Origin: Peptococcaceae bacterium
GTDB lineage: Bacteria; Bacillota; Desulfotomaculia; Desulfotomaculales; JACDOK01
Direction of reading: 5' to 3'
Length of the DNA: 43,450 bases
Assembly: GCA_017656185.1 (NCBI GenBank)
Contig: JACDOK010000018.1
Span: 1-43,450 of the forward strand
This document shows, piece by piece, positions 9,014 through 17,171 of this stretch; position 1 is the first letter of the stretch, and the number at the start of each line of letters is the position of its first letter. Under the pieces are notes generated by a model. It ran no database searches. It was not told the DNA's origin and was given only the letters and a program-made list of their open reading frames with translations. A program made the translations under genes and the position numbers.

Positions 9014-9364
9014 TTAAACATCCCCCTCCTCCGGGACGATGCAGATGAAAGAAAAGTCCTGCTCACCTGTATTTCGGAACTGGTGCTCCACCCCACCGGG
9101 TATGTAGGCCGTAAAACCGGGACTTACTTTATACTCTTTCCCGTCCAAATAAAGGGTGCCCTCGCCGCTCACTATATAGTTGATGTGCGGCCAGGAATGG
9201 GAATGCCGTGGTGTGTGTCCCCCTTCGGCAAGGGTAAAGAGCCTCATCACCCATCCTTCCCAACCCTGTTCGGGTCCCACGAGGGTCTGCTTAATTGCCC
9301 CGGTCACTCCTGGTGCTTCCACCTTTATACCTTTGATATTCTTGGCGTTCTCTACGTAATACAT
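9014..9364 (-). CDS. Cupin-domain protein
   Basis: The 116-residue protein is a single cupin barrel. The first cupin motif is visible as GGHTPRHSHSWPHINYIVSG and the second as PGGVEHQFRN, giving probable metal-binding His residues. Single-domain cupins often act as sensors or small-molecule-binding enzymes; nothing here fixes a substrate. The start was set at the ATG nine bases after GGGAGG, removing 17 residues from a longer frame that would abut the mscS stop. It lies 50 bases downstream of mscS and may be co-transcribed with it. Confidence 0.85.
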   Translation of the reverse strand: MYYVENAKNIKGIKVEAPGVTGAIKQTLVGPEQGWEGWVMRLFTLAEGGHTPRHSHSWPHINYIVSGEGTLYLDGKEYKVSPGFTAYIPGGVEHQFRNTGEQDFSFICIVPEEGDV

Positions 9365-9414
9365 TTTTTCATTCCTCCCAAACCACTGTATCACTATTGT
9401 GTCACTACCGTTCA

Positions 9415-10296
9415 CTACTGTGTTTCCTTTAACTCATACACCCGCCGCGGGTAGGCCAGCCTGATGCCGCGCTCCCGTGACCGCAGCCAAATGGTTTCCC
9501 GCAGTTTACGTTCGGCTTCCCAGTAGGTTGAGGGTTTGGTCTTACCGATAACGGTAAAGGTACCGCCCCGCTCGTTGGTATTAATATCCGTCACACCGTA
9601 AATTTGCGGCGGCTCCACCAGGTTGCCGTGGATGTCCTCCAGCCATAAATACCGGTATTTGTCGACCATCTCATCACATACATCCTGCAGGAGTTTTCTA
9701 ATCTCCCGGGGATCTTCCTCGAAGGGAAAGGTCGCCGATACGATGGCGCGCATGTCGCGCCGGTTATAATTCCGTACCAGGTTAATTTCAGAATTGGACA
9801 GGTAGACCTTTTTCCCCGACCACTCTCTGATCGTGGTGGTACGGAGCCCTACTTCCTCGACCTCACCGGATACCTTGTCATTAATCGTAACCCAGTCACC
9901 CACGTGCAGCTGGTCCTCGAACTGGATGAAGAAACCGGTAATAACGTCCTTGATAAAGCTCTGGGCTCCAAAGCCTACAGCCAGGCCGACCACGCTGGCC
10001 CCGGCCAGTAGAGGGGCGAGGTTCTGCAGCGGTGTGAACAGCGAGATAATCATCAGTACCGCAAAAATCCAGATGATATACTTGGTAAGCGACATTAAAA
10101 GAGTGACCAGCGTTTCTTTTTTGTTGTGGGGCATCCGGGCAACTTTTTCAAAAACGTTGCGGATAAGCTTGCTGCTGAGGCGCAAAGCAGCCCAAGAAAC
10201 GGCAAGGATAACAGCGATATTGAGCACGTACCTGCCGTATGTAATATAGTCCACTTGGGTAATAAGCTGGATTAGAGTTTTCACCTGCTCAAACAC
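9415..10296 (-). CDS. mscS: MscS-family mechanosensitive channel
   Basis: The product has three membrane segments, then the pore-helix region LLAGASVVGLAVGFGAQSFIKDVITGFFIQFEDQ, the beta domain VGDWVTINDKVSGEVEEVGLRTTTIREWSG and the C-terminal mixed domain. This is the small MscS type (about 293 residues), which releases solutes on hypo-osmotic shock. I prefer the GTG start 11 bases after GGGGAGGG; an ATG at 10338 in frame is the alternative but has a poor site. Channels of this class are often linked to c-di-AMP/osmotic physiology, which fits the rest of the window only loosely. Confidence 0.88.
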   Translation of the reverse strand: MFEQVKTLIQLITQVDYITYGRYVLNIAVILAVSWAALRLSSKLIRNVFEKVARMPHNKKETLVTLLMSLTKYIIWIFAVLMIISLFTPLQNLAPLLAGASVVGLAVGFGAQSFIKDVITGFFIQFEDQLHVGDWVTINDKVSGEVEEVGLRTTTIREWSGKKVYLSNSEINLVRNYNRRDMRAIVSATFPFEEDPREIRKLLQDVCDEMVDKYRYLWLEDIHGNLVEPPQIYGVTDINTNERGGTFTVIGKTKPSTYWEAERKLRETIWLRSRERGIRLAYPRRVYELKETQ

Positions 10297-10675
10297 TCCG
10301 TTTGCTTCCCTCCCCGCCGACACTGTAAAACATTCCACGGCAAATTCGCGGTTTCTTCAGGGTTCCGTAAGCCGGCTACCCTTTTATTTAACGTTCATTC
10401 TACCACTTTACAGTCGAAGGTCAAAATCCCAAAGTTCGTTACTTGTTATTAATTATTCCGGAAATTGTTCTTCCCGGCATACCAAGTTTATATATGCCTG
10501 TCGCGGCGGTTTTTTCCACCAACACTTTAACAAAGTTAGAAATATATTAACGACATATTACGTAGATATGTAATAAACGAAAACACATAAGAACCATAAT
10601 CCTCAAGGCAGGGGGTGGAAAATCCCAGGAAAAACATCATAACTTCCCTGTAAACAAGGAGATAATATTCTCCTT
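10297..10675. other. Intergenic region upstream of mscS
   Basis: This AT-rich stretch holds the mscS promoter region on the minus strand. I see no gene with a ribosome binding site in either direction and no RNA family that I can name, although a plus-strand hairpin follows at 10676. Confidence 0.4.
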
Positions 10676-10704
10676 CCCCGTATTCTTATGCGGGGCTTTT
10701 AAGA
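10676..10704 (+). terminator. Terminator-like hairpin on the plus strand
   Basis: CCCCG pairs with CGGGG around TATTCTTATG and is followed by CTTTTAAG. There is no plus-strand gene upstream, so it may end an unrecognised short transcript or be fortuitous. Confidence 0.4.
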
Positions 10705-10708
10705 GCAC

Positions 10709-10742
10709 AAAAGAAAGGCGTTTCTCGGCGCCTTTCTTTTAC
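10709..10742 (-). terminator. Terminator of the glnHPQ operon
   Basis: AAAAGAAAGGCG and CGCCTTTCTTTT form a long stem around CCGAGAAA (minus strand), 25 bases after the glnQ stop. T tracts occur on both sides, so it can work in either direction. Confidence 0.85.
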
Positions 10743-10766
10743 CGCCCTTAAAAGCTCAATATAAAA

Positions 10767-11585
10767 CTACCCGGCGTTTTCCAGATGGCAGTCATCACGA
10801 TTCTTTTCTTGGGGAGCCAGTGGTCCCATCGCTTTGTTTCCCGGGCGGGGCCCCTTGTTAGGATTTAAAACCCGCCACAGGAATTCACGTGTCCGCTCTT
10901 CTTTGGGATGTTCGAAAATCTCCTGTGGCGTAGCGGCCTCGATAATCTTGCCGTCGTCCATGTAGATGACCCGGTCCGCCACTTCCCGTGCAAAGGCCAT
11001 CTCGTGGGTCACCACGATCATAGTCATACCCTCTCTGGCCAGCTGTTTCATTACCTCAAGGACCTCGCCCACCAGTTCCGGGTCCAGGGCCGAAGTCGGT
11101 TCGTCAAAAAGCATCACTTTGGGCTTCATTGCCAGGGCCCTCGCGATGGCCACCCGCTGCTGCTGTCCCCCGGAAAGCTGGGAAGGATAAGCATGGGCCT
11201 TGTCAGCCAGGCCGACCTTCTCCAATAGGGCCATTCCTTCTTTTTTGGCCTCGTCCCGGGGCATTCTCTTAACCATAACCGGGGCCTCAATAACATTGCC
11301 CAAAACGGTCTTGTGCGGAAACAGGTTGAACAATTGGAAGACCATACCAACTTCCGCACGGATTTTGTTAAGATCGTCTTTTTTACGGTCAATCTTTTTC
11401 CCATCGATCCAGATTTCGCCTTCCTGGGCCTTTTCCAGGAAATTGATACACCGCAGAAGAGTGCTTTTACCGGAACCGCTGGCTCCGATCAAGCACACAA
11501 CCTCACTTCTGCCAACATCCAAGTCAATCCCCTTTAATACGTGCAAGGAGCCGAAGTATTTGTGCAGGCCCCTGATTTTAATCAC
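10767..11585 (-). CDS. glnQ: Glutamine-type amino acid ABC transporter, ATPase
   Basis: The ATPase has Walker A (GASGSGKST), the signature [15 protein letters not shown] and Walker B ([14 protein letters not shown]), which is the GlnQ/HisP-type polar amino acid branch. It starts at GTG after TAGGAGGT, 12 bases downstream of glnP. At 272 residues it is about 30 longer than usual; the extra C-terminal tail ([20 protein letters not shown]...) is Pro/Lys-rich and probably unstructured. It powers uptake with GlnP and GlnH and should be controlled by the upstream c-di-AMP riboswitch. Confidence 0.92.
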   Translation of the reverse strand: MIKIRGLHKYFGSLHVLKGIDLDVGRSEVVCLIGASGSGKSTLLRCINFLEKAQEGEIWIDGKKIDRKKDDLNKIRAEVGMVFQLFNLFPHKTVLGNVIEAPVMVKRMPRDEAKKEGMALLEKVGLADKAHAYPSQLSGGQQQRVAIARALAMKPKVMLFDEPTSALDPELVGEVLEVMKQLAREGMTMIVVTHEMAFAREVADRVIYMDDGKIIEAATPQEIFEHPKEERTREFLWRVLNPNKGPRPGNKAMGPLAPQEKNRDDCHLENAG

Positions 11586-11597
11586 AGGTAATACCTC

Positions 11598-12263
11598 CTA
11601 AGCTTTATCAACGTCCAAACGTTTTTCCAGTTTGGCAACCAGGAAACTGAATACGATTACCATCGCCAGGTACCATAACCCGGTAATGGTATAATACTCC
11701 AGGTCGGCGCAGGTCGCCGCCGCCCGGCGCATAGCCATCTGGAACAATTCCGGCGCCGTAATAAAGGCCGCCAGTGAAGAATCCTTCAGCCCGATAATAA
11801 ACTGGTTGCCCAACGGGGGAACAACCCGTTTGAAGGCCTGGGGCAGAATAATCCGGCGCATGGCCAGCCCGTACGTCATTCCCAGCGAACGCGCCGCCTC
11901 CATCTGCCCCCGGTTAATCGACTGGATTCCGGCCCGGAAAATCTCGGCAATATAGGCCCCGTTGTGTACGGCCAGCGCGATAGCGGCAGACCAAAAGACA
12001 CCAAAGTCAACCATACGGGCCAAGCCGAAATAAATGGCAAATATCTGTACGATCAGCGGTGTACCCCGGATAATAGTGATGTAAAGATGGGCAATACCAT
12101 TGGAGATTCTGTTTTTGGATAATTTCAGCAGGGCGAAAAACAGCCCGATAAAGACTCCAATCGCTAAAGCGGCAGCCGTTAACTTAATAGTTAACCAAGC
12201 TGCCGTGGCAAAAATTGGTATGTCTCTTACAAAATAATTAACTAAATCAGTAATAAAATTCAT
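11598..12263 (-). CDS. glnP: Amino acid ABC transporter permease
   Basis: The 221-residue HisM/GlnP-type permease has about five membrane helices and the coupling EAA loop EAARSLGMTYGLAMRRIILPQA. It forms the membrane channel for polar amino acid uptake. It lies between the binding protein and the ATPase in the operon. The visible sequence is full length with no damage, in contrast to glnH upstream. Confidence 0.92.
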   Translation of the reverse strand: MNFITDLVNYFVRDIPIFATAAWLTIKLTAAALAIGVFIGLFFALLKLSKNRISNGIAHLYITIIRGTPLIVQIFAIYFGLARMVDFGVFWSAAIALAVHNGAYIAEIFRAGIQSINRGQMEAARSLGMTYGLAMRRIILPQAFKRVVPPLGNQFIIGLKDSSLAAFITAPELFQMAMRRAAATCADLEYYTITGLWYLAMVIVFSFLVAKLEKRLDVDKA

Positions 12264-12375
12264 CCTGTTCTTATTACCTCCAGCAGCCGTACAGGCTACC
12301 CATAATTAATAGCTTTTAAAAATTAGAAGGGGGAGGCCTGCCCCGGGACATGCCCCGGGGCAGCGCTATTGAACG

Positions 12376-13185
12376 TTAGTCCCCGCTAATATCCATGCCG
12401 ACGTACTTCATGGAAATCTTCTTGTAAGTACCGTCAGCCTTGATGTCTTGAGAGCCTGGTTTATCTTGGCTACCAGGTCTTCGTTGCCTTTCTTGACGGC
12501 GATACCGATGTTTTCAGTCATAAGCAGGTCGCCGACCGCCTTGATGTCCCAACCGCCTTTCTTGGCACTGGCCATACCGACGTTCTGGTCGGTGATCACC
12601 GCGTCAACACGGCCCAGGTCCAGGTCATGCAGAGCCGTTACGTCACTGTCGTAGAATTTCAGGTTGTCACTGTATTGTTTAGCCAGCTTTTCATAGACGC
12701 TCTGCATGAGGACGCCGATCTTCGTATCTTTCGTAAGATCATCTACACTGCTGATATTAGAGTCATTGCGCACAAACAGTTTGGGACCGGAAACATAGTA
12801 CGGGTCGGTAAAGTCTACGTTCTGCTTACGTTCCTCGGTAATGGTCATGCTTCCGATGATGGCGTCGTACTTATCAGCCTGCAGGCCGGAAATCAAGGAC
12901 TGCCACGGAGCAGTGACCGGTTTGGGTTCCATACCCATCGCTTCGGCCAGGGCCTTACCAATCTCCACATCGAAACCAACTAGTTCGTTGGTTTGCTCAT
13001 CATAATAGCTGAACGGATAATAGGCACCGGAGCAGGCAAAAGAGAAGGTTTCTTTGGCTTCGCCTTCGCCGCTGCCTGCCGTCTCCTGGGTTTGCTGCTC
13101 CTGGCCTTCCTGACTGCTGCACCCGGCAATGATTAATGCCGTACCCAACACAATGACCAATAATAGGTAGTTTTTTAAACAACAT
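12376..13185 (-). CDS. glnH: Amino acid ABC transporter substrate-binding lipoprotein, carrying two frameshifts
   Basis: The central reading frame is a family 3 solute-binding protein: lipobox LIIAGC with the acylated Cys, FSFACSGAYYPFSYYDEQ, LVGFDVEIGKAL, and IGSMTITEERKQNVDFTDPYY. As written, both ends are out of frame. A good GGAGG site with ATG at 13185 reads MLFKK and leaves the signal-peptide frame at an A6 run (13171-13176); one base fewer restores MLFKNYLLLVIV. Near 12443-12447 the frame slips again: the conserved ending KADGTYKKI...VGMDISGD and a TAA at 12376 lie in another frame. The uncorrected open frame is 12408-13205 from a TTG. Sequencing error, recent decay or slippage are all possible. 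Confidence 0.8.
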
Positions 13186-13299
13186 TTTCGCCTCCATATT
13201 TCCAAATTGAATGGTATCTACGCCTCTCAGACTATCAGGTACCAGTGGAAAAGGTGCCTTTCTTAACCCTTTCATATCCCTCCTTTTTGCTATTCTTCT

Positions 13300-13338
13300 C
13301 CCAACAAACAGAAAGTCCCGGAACTATTCCCGGGACTT
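13300..13338 (-). terminator. Riboswitch-controlled terminator upstream of glnH
   Basis: On the minus strand AAGTCCCGG pairs with CCGGGACTT and is followed by TCTGTTTGTT. The sequence just before it, CGCTTA (13339-13344), is complementary to the 3' strand of riboswitch stem P1 (TAAGCG, 13412-13417), so an alternative pairing could reduce terminator formation. This is the layout of a transcriptional OFF switch. Confidence 0.8.
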
Positions 13339-13394
13339 TAAGCGCAAAAAGAATAAGACAAACGGTTTAACGCACCCGCACCGGCGCTGCAGAC

Positions 13395-13540
13395 GCTCGC
13401 CTCTCTTTTCACGCTTACGAGGTTAGCTGACGGGTTCGGATCAAGAGATAACCCTACCTCAGGCTCAATACCCGAGGATTCACCCCAGGAATGTGGTTCC
13501 CCCGTTCCCCGGACATTCCGGAGATTCAGCGTTACGGGAA
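13395..13540 (-). promoter_or_regulatory. Cyclic di-AMP riboswitch (ydaO/yuaA type)
   Basis: Read on the minus strand the conserved ydaO blocks appear in order: GGGGAACGGGGGAACCA, TGGGGTGAATCC, GAGGTAGGG, GATCCGAACCCGTCAGCTAA and CCTCGTAAGCG. These match the c-di-AMP aptamer as I know it from Bacillus ydaO. The family normally turns genes off when c-di-AMP is high, most often K+ or osmolyte transporters and cell-wall enzymes. Here it precedes an amino acid ABC operon, with a terminator 60 bases further on. The diadenylate cyclase gene cdaA is 17 kb away in this window. Confidence 0.93.
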
Positions 13541-13877
13541 TGAATATCATATGCAGTTTGCTGGCATTGTACTATATGTAGACCGAATCATGCAGCTCTC
13601 ATTGCCGCACCCTACCGTTTAATCGGGGTTATAGCGTTGAAGAAGAACTTTCGTTCGCCAACCGCTCCCAACAACTCCCCCATGCATCCGGGAACAAGCA
13701 CAACCAAATGCTCGCAGGCGTGTTTTCGCAATTTTCAAACATCAAATATTTTTCACTAAATTATAGCTGCAGCTATTCAAAAAGAATATATGTCAATGTG
13801 GCACAAATATCATCCCAAAAATGCTACACAATGTATAAATAAACATACCGGTAAAGGCATAACAGCCCAATCCATCG
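13541..13877. other. Intergenic region between the riboswitch and pucR
   Basis: It must contain the minus-strand promoter of the riboswitch transcript; a TACAAT at about 13569-13574 is a possible -10 box, with no convincing -35. A 14-bp perfect palindrome ATAGCTGCAGCTAT lies at 13763-13776 and may be part of the pucR transcript end. A 127-codon plus-strand frame starting at 13790 overlaps the pucR 3' end and is not credible. Confidence 0.4.
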
Positions 13878-15521
13878 CTAAAGGGTGGAAAGAAATTTAT
13901 GGATATATATCGCCAGCTGCAGCTGGATTCTATGATCAGGGTTGTTCAAACACATGCCCGTTATGGCTTCGATTCTGCTCAATCTGTATTTCAGAGTGTG
14001 GCGGTGGACGAACAGCGCGCTGGCCGTTTGCTGTATATTTTGGTTTAAGGCCAGGTAAGTTTCCAATGTCTGCATTAATTTTTTACCGTGTTTACGGTCG
14101 TACTCCAACAAATTACCCAGGGCATTGTCACACATTACCCGCAGGTCAACTTTTTGTTCATATAGCTCAATGAGCCAGTGAAAGATGCCCAGGTCACCAT
14201 AAAAACAAACCTGGTTGCGCAGTTTCAAGAAGTGTCCGAATTTAAGCACCAACTCCGCTTCTTCCGCACATTTGGGCAGCTGTTCAATGGAGCGGCGGTT
14301 ATCGCCGACGCCGATCATTATCCTGATATTGGGTGCAGACGAAGCCCATCTTTCTTTAATCCTTTCGGTGGCAAGCAATATTTCTTCCCGGGACAAAGTT
14401 TCGCCTTCCAGTACCAGTACCAGTGAATCATGCCTCAATTTGGCAAAAACTTTGATATGGTAATCACCAAAAGCTTTTTTGGCAATCTCATAAAGGCAGT
14501 ATAAATGTTCTTTGACCCGGGCTTCATTGGAGATAGTAGGTGTAATGCAGAGCTTTATAATGCAGACGTTATGCAGGTTGGAAAAGTCAAAGCCCATCAA
14601 CCTGCCTCTTTCGGTGATCATAGAAGCTTTAACCCACTTGCCGGCCAGAATTTCATCCAGGAAATCTCCCTGCATCCTCCATTCCGTTTCTTTTATGGCC
14701 TTAAACTTTAAAAATTCCAGTGCACATACCATGGCAGCGTGCCCAATGGATATGCGGTCCAGCTCGCTGAAATATTTATGCGGTTTAATTAAAACGATAT
14801 ACCCGTAATTCTTGTTCTCGGCGGTCACGGGGGCGGCAATATTGGTCATAGGTACCGCATCGTACAGCGATTCAAAACAAACAACTTCACCCCGTTTCAA
14901 CGCAGCTGTCAGCTCCCCGGACTTGAAAGAAACCAGTATTTCTTTTTGGCGTTCACCAGAGATATGGCCCATGCCGTACCGGGCCACCAGTTCCCAATTG
15001 GCGTCGTAAATCAAGATGTCGCCACCGGTCCGCGCCGCCAGCAGCTCGGCAATGGAAGGGAAACTTTTGTTGGAAAGCACCAGTTGAAGGAGTTCCTGGT
15101 GGATATTCTCGGAAAAGTCCAGCAGTTCATACTGGCTGTGAACAATTTTCTGCAGTATTGAACGGGTGATATCGGAAAAGTTCAAAAAACCGGGAAGTTC
15201 TATAAGGGGTAAGTTGTATTTGTCGGCCTGTTCCACAAGCTCCCGGGTAATTTCCGGCAGGTAAAACCCCGTCAAAACAGCTACTCCCGCCAGTTTTCTC
15301 TCCGCCAAGCTCGGTATGAAACGCGCCCTCTTTTCCTCTTCCCTTTCAAGGCCGTAGCCGGTGGCAACCAACAGCTCCCCCTCGGCCAGCCTCTTTGTGT
15401 CTTCCAGGACTTCCACCACGGTGACCCACTTGATAGTGTTGTCAAGACCGCCTTCTCCGGCGAGCAGCTTGCCGTACTTAAGGGCCGTCGTCTCCAGCGC
15501 TTCCCGGACTGAAAGGGTCAT
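13878..15521 (-). CDS. PucR-family transcriptional regulator
   Basis: The 547-residue protein has the N-terminal PucR-like domain (LLAGEGGLDNTIKWVTVVE...LPLIELPGFLNFSDI), a central GAF/GGDEF-like region, and the C-terminal helix-turn-helix LNQNIQQTASALFVHRHTLKYRLSRIEAITG. PucR-type regulators respond to nitrogen compounds such as purines, GABA or amino acids. It starts at ATG after GGGGAGGGG. The gene is divergent from the aminotransferase operon, so it most likely activates that operon in response to an amino compound; this is inference from position. Confidence 0.9.
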   Translation of the reverse strand: MTLSVREALETTALKYGKLLAGEGGLDNTIKWVTVVEVLEDTKRLAEGELLVATGYGLEREEEKRARFIPSLAERKLAGVAVLTGFYLPEITRELVEQADKYNLPLIELPGFLNFSDITRSILQKIVHSQYELLDFSENIHQELLQLVLSNKSFPSIAELLAARTGGDILIYDANWELVARYGMGHISGERQKEILVSFKSGELTAALKRGEVVCFESLYDAVPMTNIAAPVTAENKNYGYIVLIKPHKYFSELDRISIGHAAMVCALEFLKFKAIKETEWRMQGDFLDEILAGKWVKASMITERGRLMGFDFSNLHNVCIIKLCITPTISNEARVKEHLYCLYEIAKKAFGDYHIKVFAKLRHDSLVLVLEGETLSREEILLATERIKERWASSAPNIRIMIGVGDNRRSIEQLPKCAEEAELVLKFGHFLKLRNQVCFYGDLGIFHWLIELYEQKVDLRVMCDNALGNLLEYDRKHGKKLMQTLETYLALNQNIQQTASALFVHRHTLKYRLSRIEAITGMCLNNPDHRIQLQLAIYIHKFLSTL

Positions 15522-15790
15522 TTACCCACCCCTCCCCCATCCTTAGTGAACAGTAAACAGGAAACAGGGAGATTGGTAATATTGCTCCTGCTTACTGCTT
15601 CCTGTAATAGTTCGTTATAAATTCATAAGATTCCCTCATTGAGAAGCGACATGTCCTAAAGATTTATACACAACGTATAAATTTTCGTTAAAAAGATGGG
15701 TGTCTTTGGCGAATAGACTAAAGAACATCAATTCCATATAGTTGTTGGTAACGATAAGGTTAGCCATTTTGCACAAGGAGGTAAGTTGGT
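15522..15790. promoter_or_regulatory. Divergent control region, pucR / amino-compound operon
   Basis: This 269-bp spacer must hold the promoters of both transcripts. Its left part contains a degenerate inverted repeat of the heptad type found elsewhere in the window (ACAGTAAACAGGAAACAGGG against CCTGCTTACTGCTTCCTGT). I could not assign clear -10/-35 or sigma-54 boxes. The strong AAGGAGGTAAG site at 15775-15785 belongs to the aminotransferase gene. Confidence 0.45.
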
Positions 15791-17152
15791 TTGGACGGCA
15801 GGTCACATGTAATCAAACCCGACCTTTTAAAAGAGTATCCCCTGGTTTCCCATGGTAAAGGTATTTATTTATACGATATGCAGGGAAAACGTTATCTTGA
15901 CGGGTGCTCAGGAGCCCTTGTAGCAAACATCGGGCACGGCAATGTCAAAATTGCCAAGGCAATGCGCGATCAGGCGTTAAAAGTAACGTTTACCTACCGA
16001 GCTCAATTTGCCAACCAGCCGTCCGAGGAACTGGCCGGGATATTGGCCCATCTTGCCCCTGGAGATCTGAATTGGGTGTTTTTTGTCAACAGCGGTTCAG
16101 AGGCCACCGAAACGGCAATGAAAATTGCTATCCAATATTGGCAGGAAAGAGGCTGCTTCACCAAAAACAGGATTATCTCACGCTGGATGAGTTATCACGG
16201 TATTACCTTGGGGGCCCTTTCCATGTCCGGCCACAAGGCGCGTCGCAAACCCTTCGCTCAACTTTTGCAGGACTGCCCGGTGACGCTGCCGCCTTACTGT
16301 TACCGCTGCCCTTTAGGGCAGCACTATCCTGGCTGCAACCTCCTGTGCGCTAGTGAGCTGGAAAGGTCCATACAACTTATCGGCCCGGAAAATATTGCCG
16401 CTTTCATTTTCGAGCCGGTTATCGGTGCTTCGGGTGGCGCCATTGTTCCTCCGGACGGGTATCACGAAAAAATCGCCGAGATATGCCGGCGGTATGATGT
16501 ACTGTTGATAGCGGATGAAGTAATGACGGGCTTTGGCAGGACCGGCAAGATGTTTGCCGTCGAGCACTGGGGTATTGAACCCGATATCATGGCCATCGGC
16601 AAGGGGCTAAGCGGGGGATATGCCCCCATCGCCGCCACACTGGTGAGCGATCGCATCCTCGAGACCATTATCAGTGGGTCCGGCACCATAATGAGCGGGC
16701 ATACTTTCAGTGCCAACCCCCTATCCTGTGCCGTGGCTCTTGCCGTTATTAAATATATCCTAGATCACCATTTGATCGAAAAAGCAGGCAAAAGGTCGCA
16801 GTATTTAGAAAAAAAATTATACGGGCTGGTGCAAAAACACCCCCACATAGGAGACATCCGCGGCCTGGGGTTGATGTGGGGCATTGAACTGGTAAAAAAC
16901 TGTTTCACCGGCGAACCTTTTGATAACAAACTGGATGTAACCGGCATGGTCATTAACCAGGCCATGCAAAACGGACTGATAATCTATAACGCCAGCGGAG
17001 GATTCGTTGGCCCGGCGGGGGCCACCTTTATGATTGCCCCGCCCTTGACAATTACCAAGAAGGAAATCAACACGCTGGTCGAACTGCTTGATCTTACACT
17101 AAGCCAGGTGTATGAGCAGCTTGTCCGGAACGATTTTGCCCAGCTCGGGTAA
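15791..17152 (+). CDS. Class III aminotransferase (omega/beta-amino acid type)
   Basis: The 453-residue PLP enzyme has GSEATETAMKIA for phosphate binding, the cofactor Asp242 in LLIADEVMTGFGRTG and the Schiff-base Lys271 in AIGKGLSGGYAP. It starts at TTG, six bases after AAGGAGGTAAG. A Cys-rich insert (PYCYRCPLGQHYPGCNLLC) resembles that of the next gene and could bind metal. Fold-type I class III enzymes transaminate terminal or beta amino groups. As first gene of the operon, it is the best candidate for transaminating N6-acetyl-beta-lysine (or beta-lysine) at C3; that assignment is inference. Confidence 0.92.
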   Translation: MDGRSHVIKPDLLKEYPLVSHGKGIYLYDMQGKRYLDGCSGALVANIGHGNVKIAKAMRDQALKVTFTYRAQFANQPSEELAGILAHLAPGDLNWVFFVNSGSEATETAMKIAIQYWQERGCFTKNRIISRWMSYHGITLGALSMSGHKARRKPFAQLLQDCPVTLPPYCYRCPLGQHYPGCNLLCASELERSIQLIGPENIAAFIFEPVIGASGGAIVPPDGYHEKIAEICRRYDVLLIADEVMTGFGRTGKMFAVEHWGIEPDIMAIGKGLSGGYAPIAATLVSDRILETIISGSGTIMSGHTFSANPLSCAVALAVIKYILDHHLIEKAGKRSQYLEKKLYGLVQKHPHIGDIRGLGLMWGIELVKNCFTGEPFDNKLDVTGMVINQAMQNGLIIYNASGGFVGPAGATFMIAPPLTITKKEINTLVELLDLTLSQVYEQLVRNDFAQLG

Positions 17153-17171
17153 AGGGAAAGGGGAGCTAAAG

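Noticed and set aside
10767-13205. SAM or glycine riboswitch upstream of the amino acid transporter
   Set aside because: The conserved blocks match the c-di-AMP ydaO class and not the S-box or glycine aptamers.
13763-13776. PstI-centred palindrome ATAGCTGCAGCTAT as a PucR operator
   Set aside because: It lies downstream of the pucR stop, far from the divergent promoter region, and a similar palindrome occurs within the pucR coding end; more likely chance or part of a weak hairpin.
13790-14173. 127-codon plus-strand open frame over the end of pucR
   Set aside because: It lies mostly antisense to the well-supported pucR C-terminus and has no ribosome binding site.
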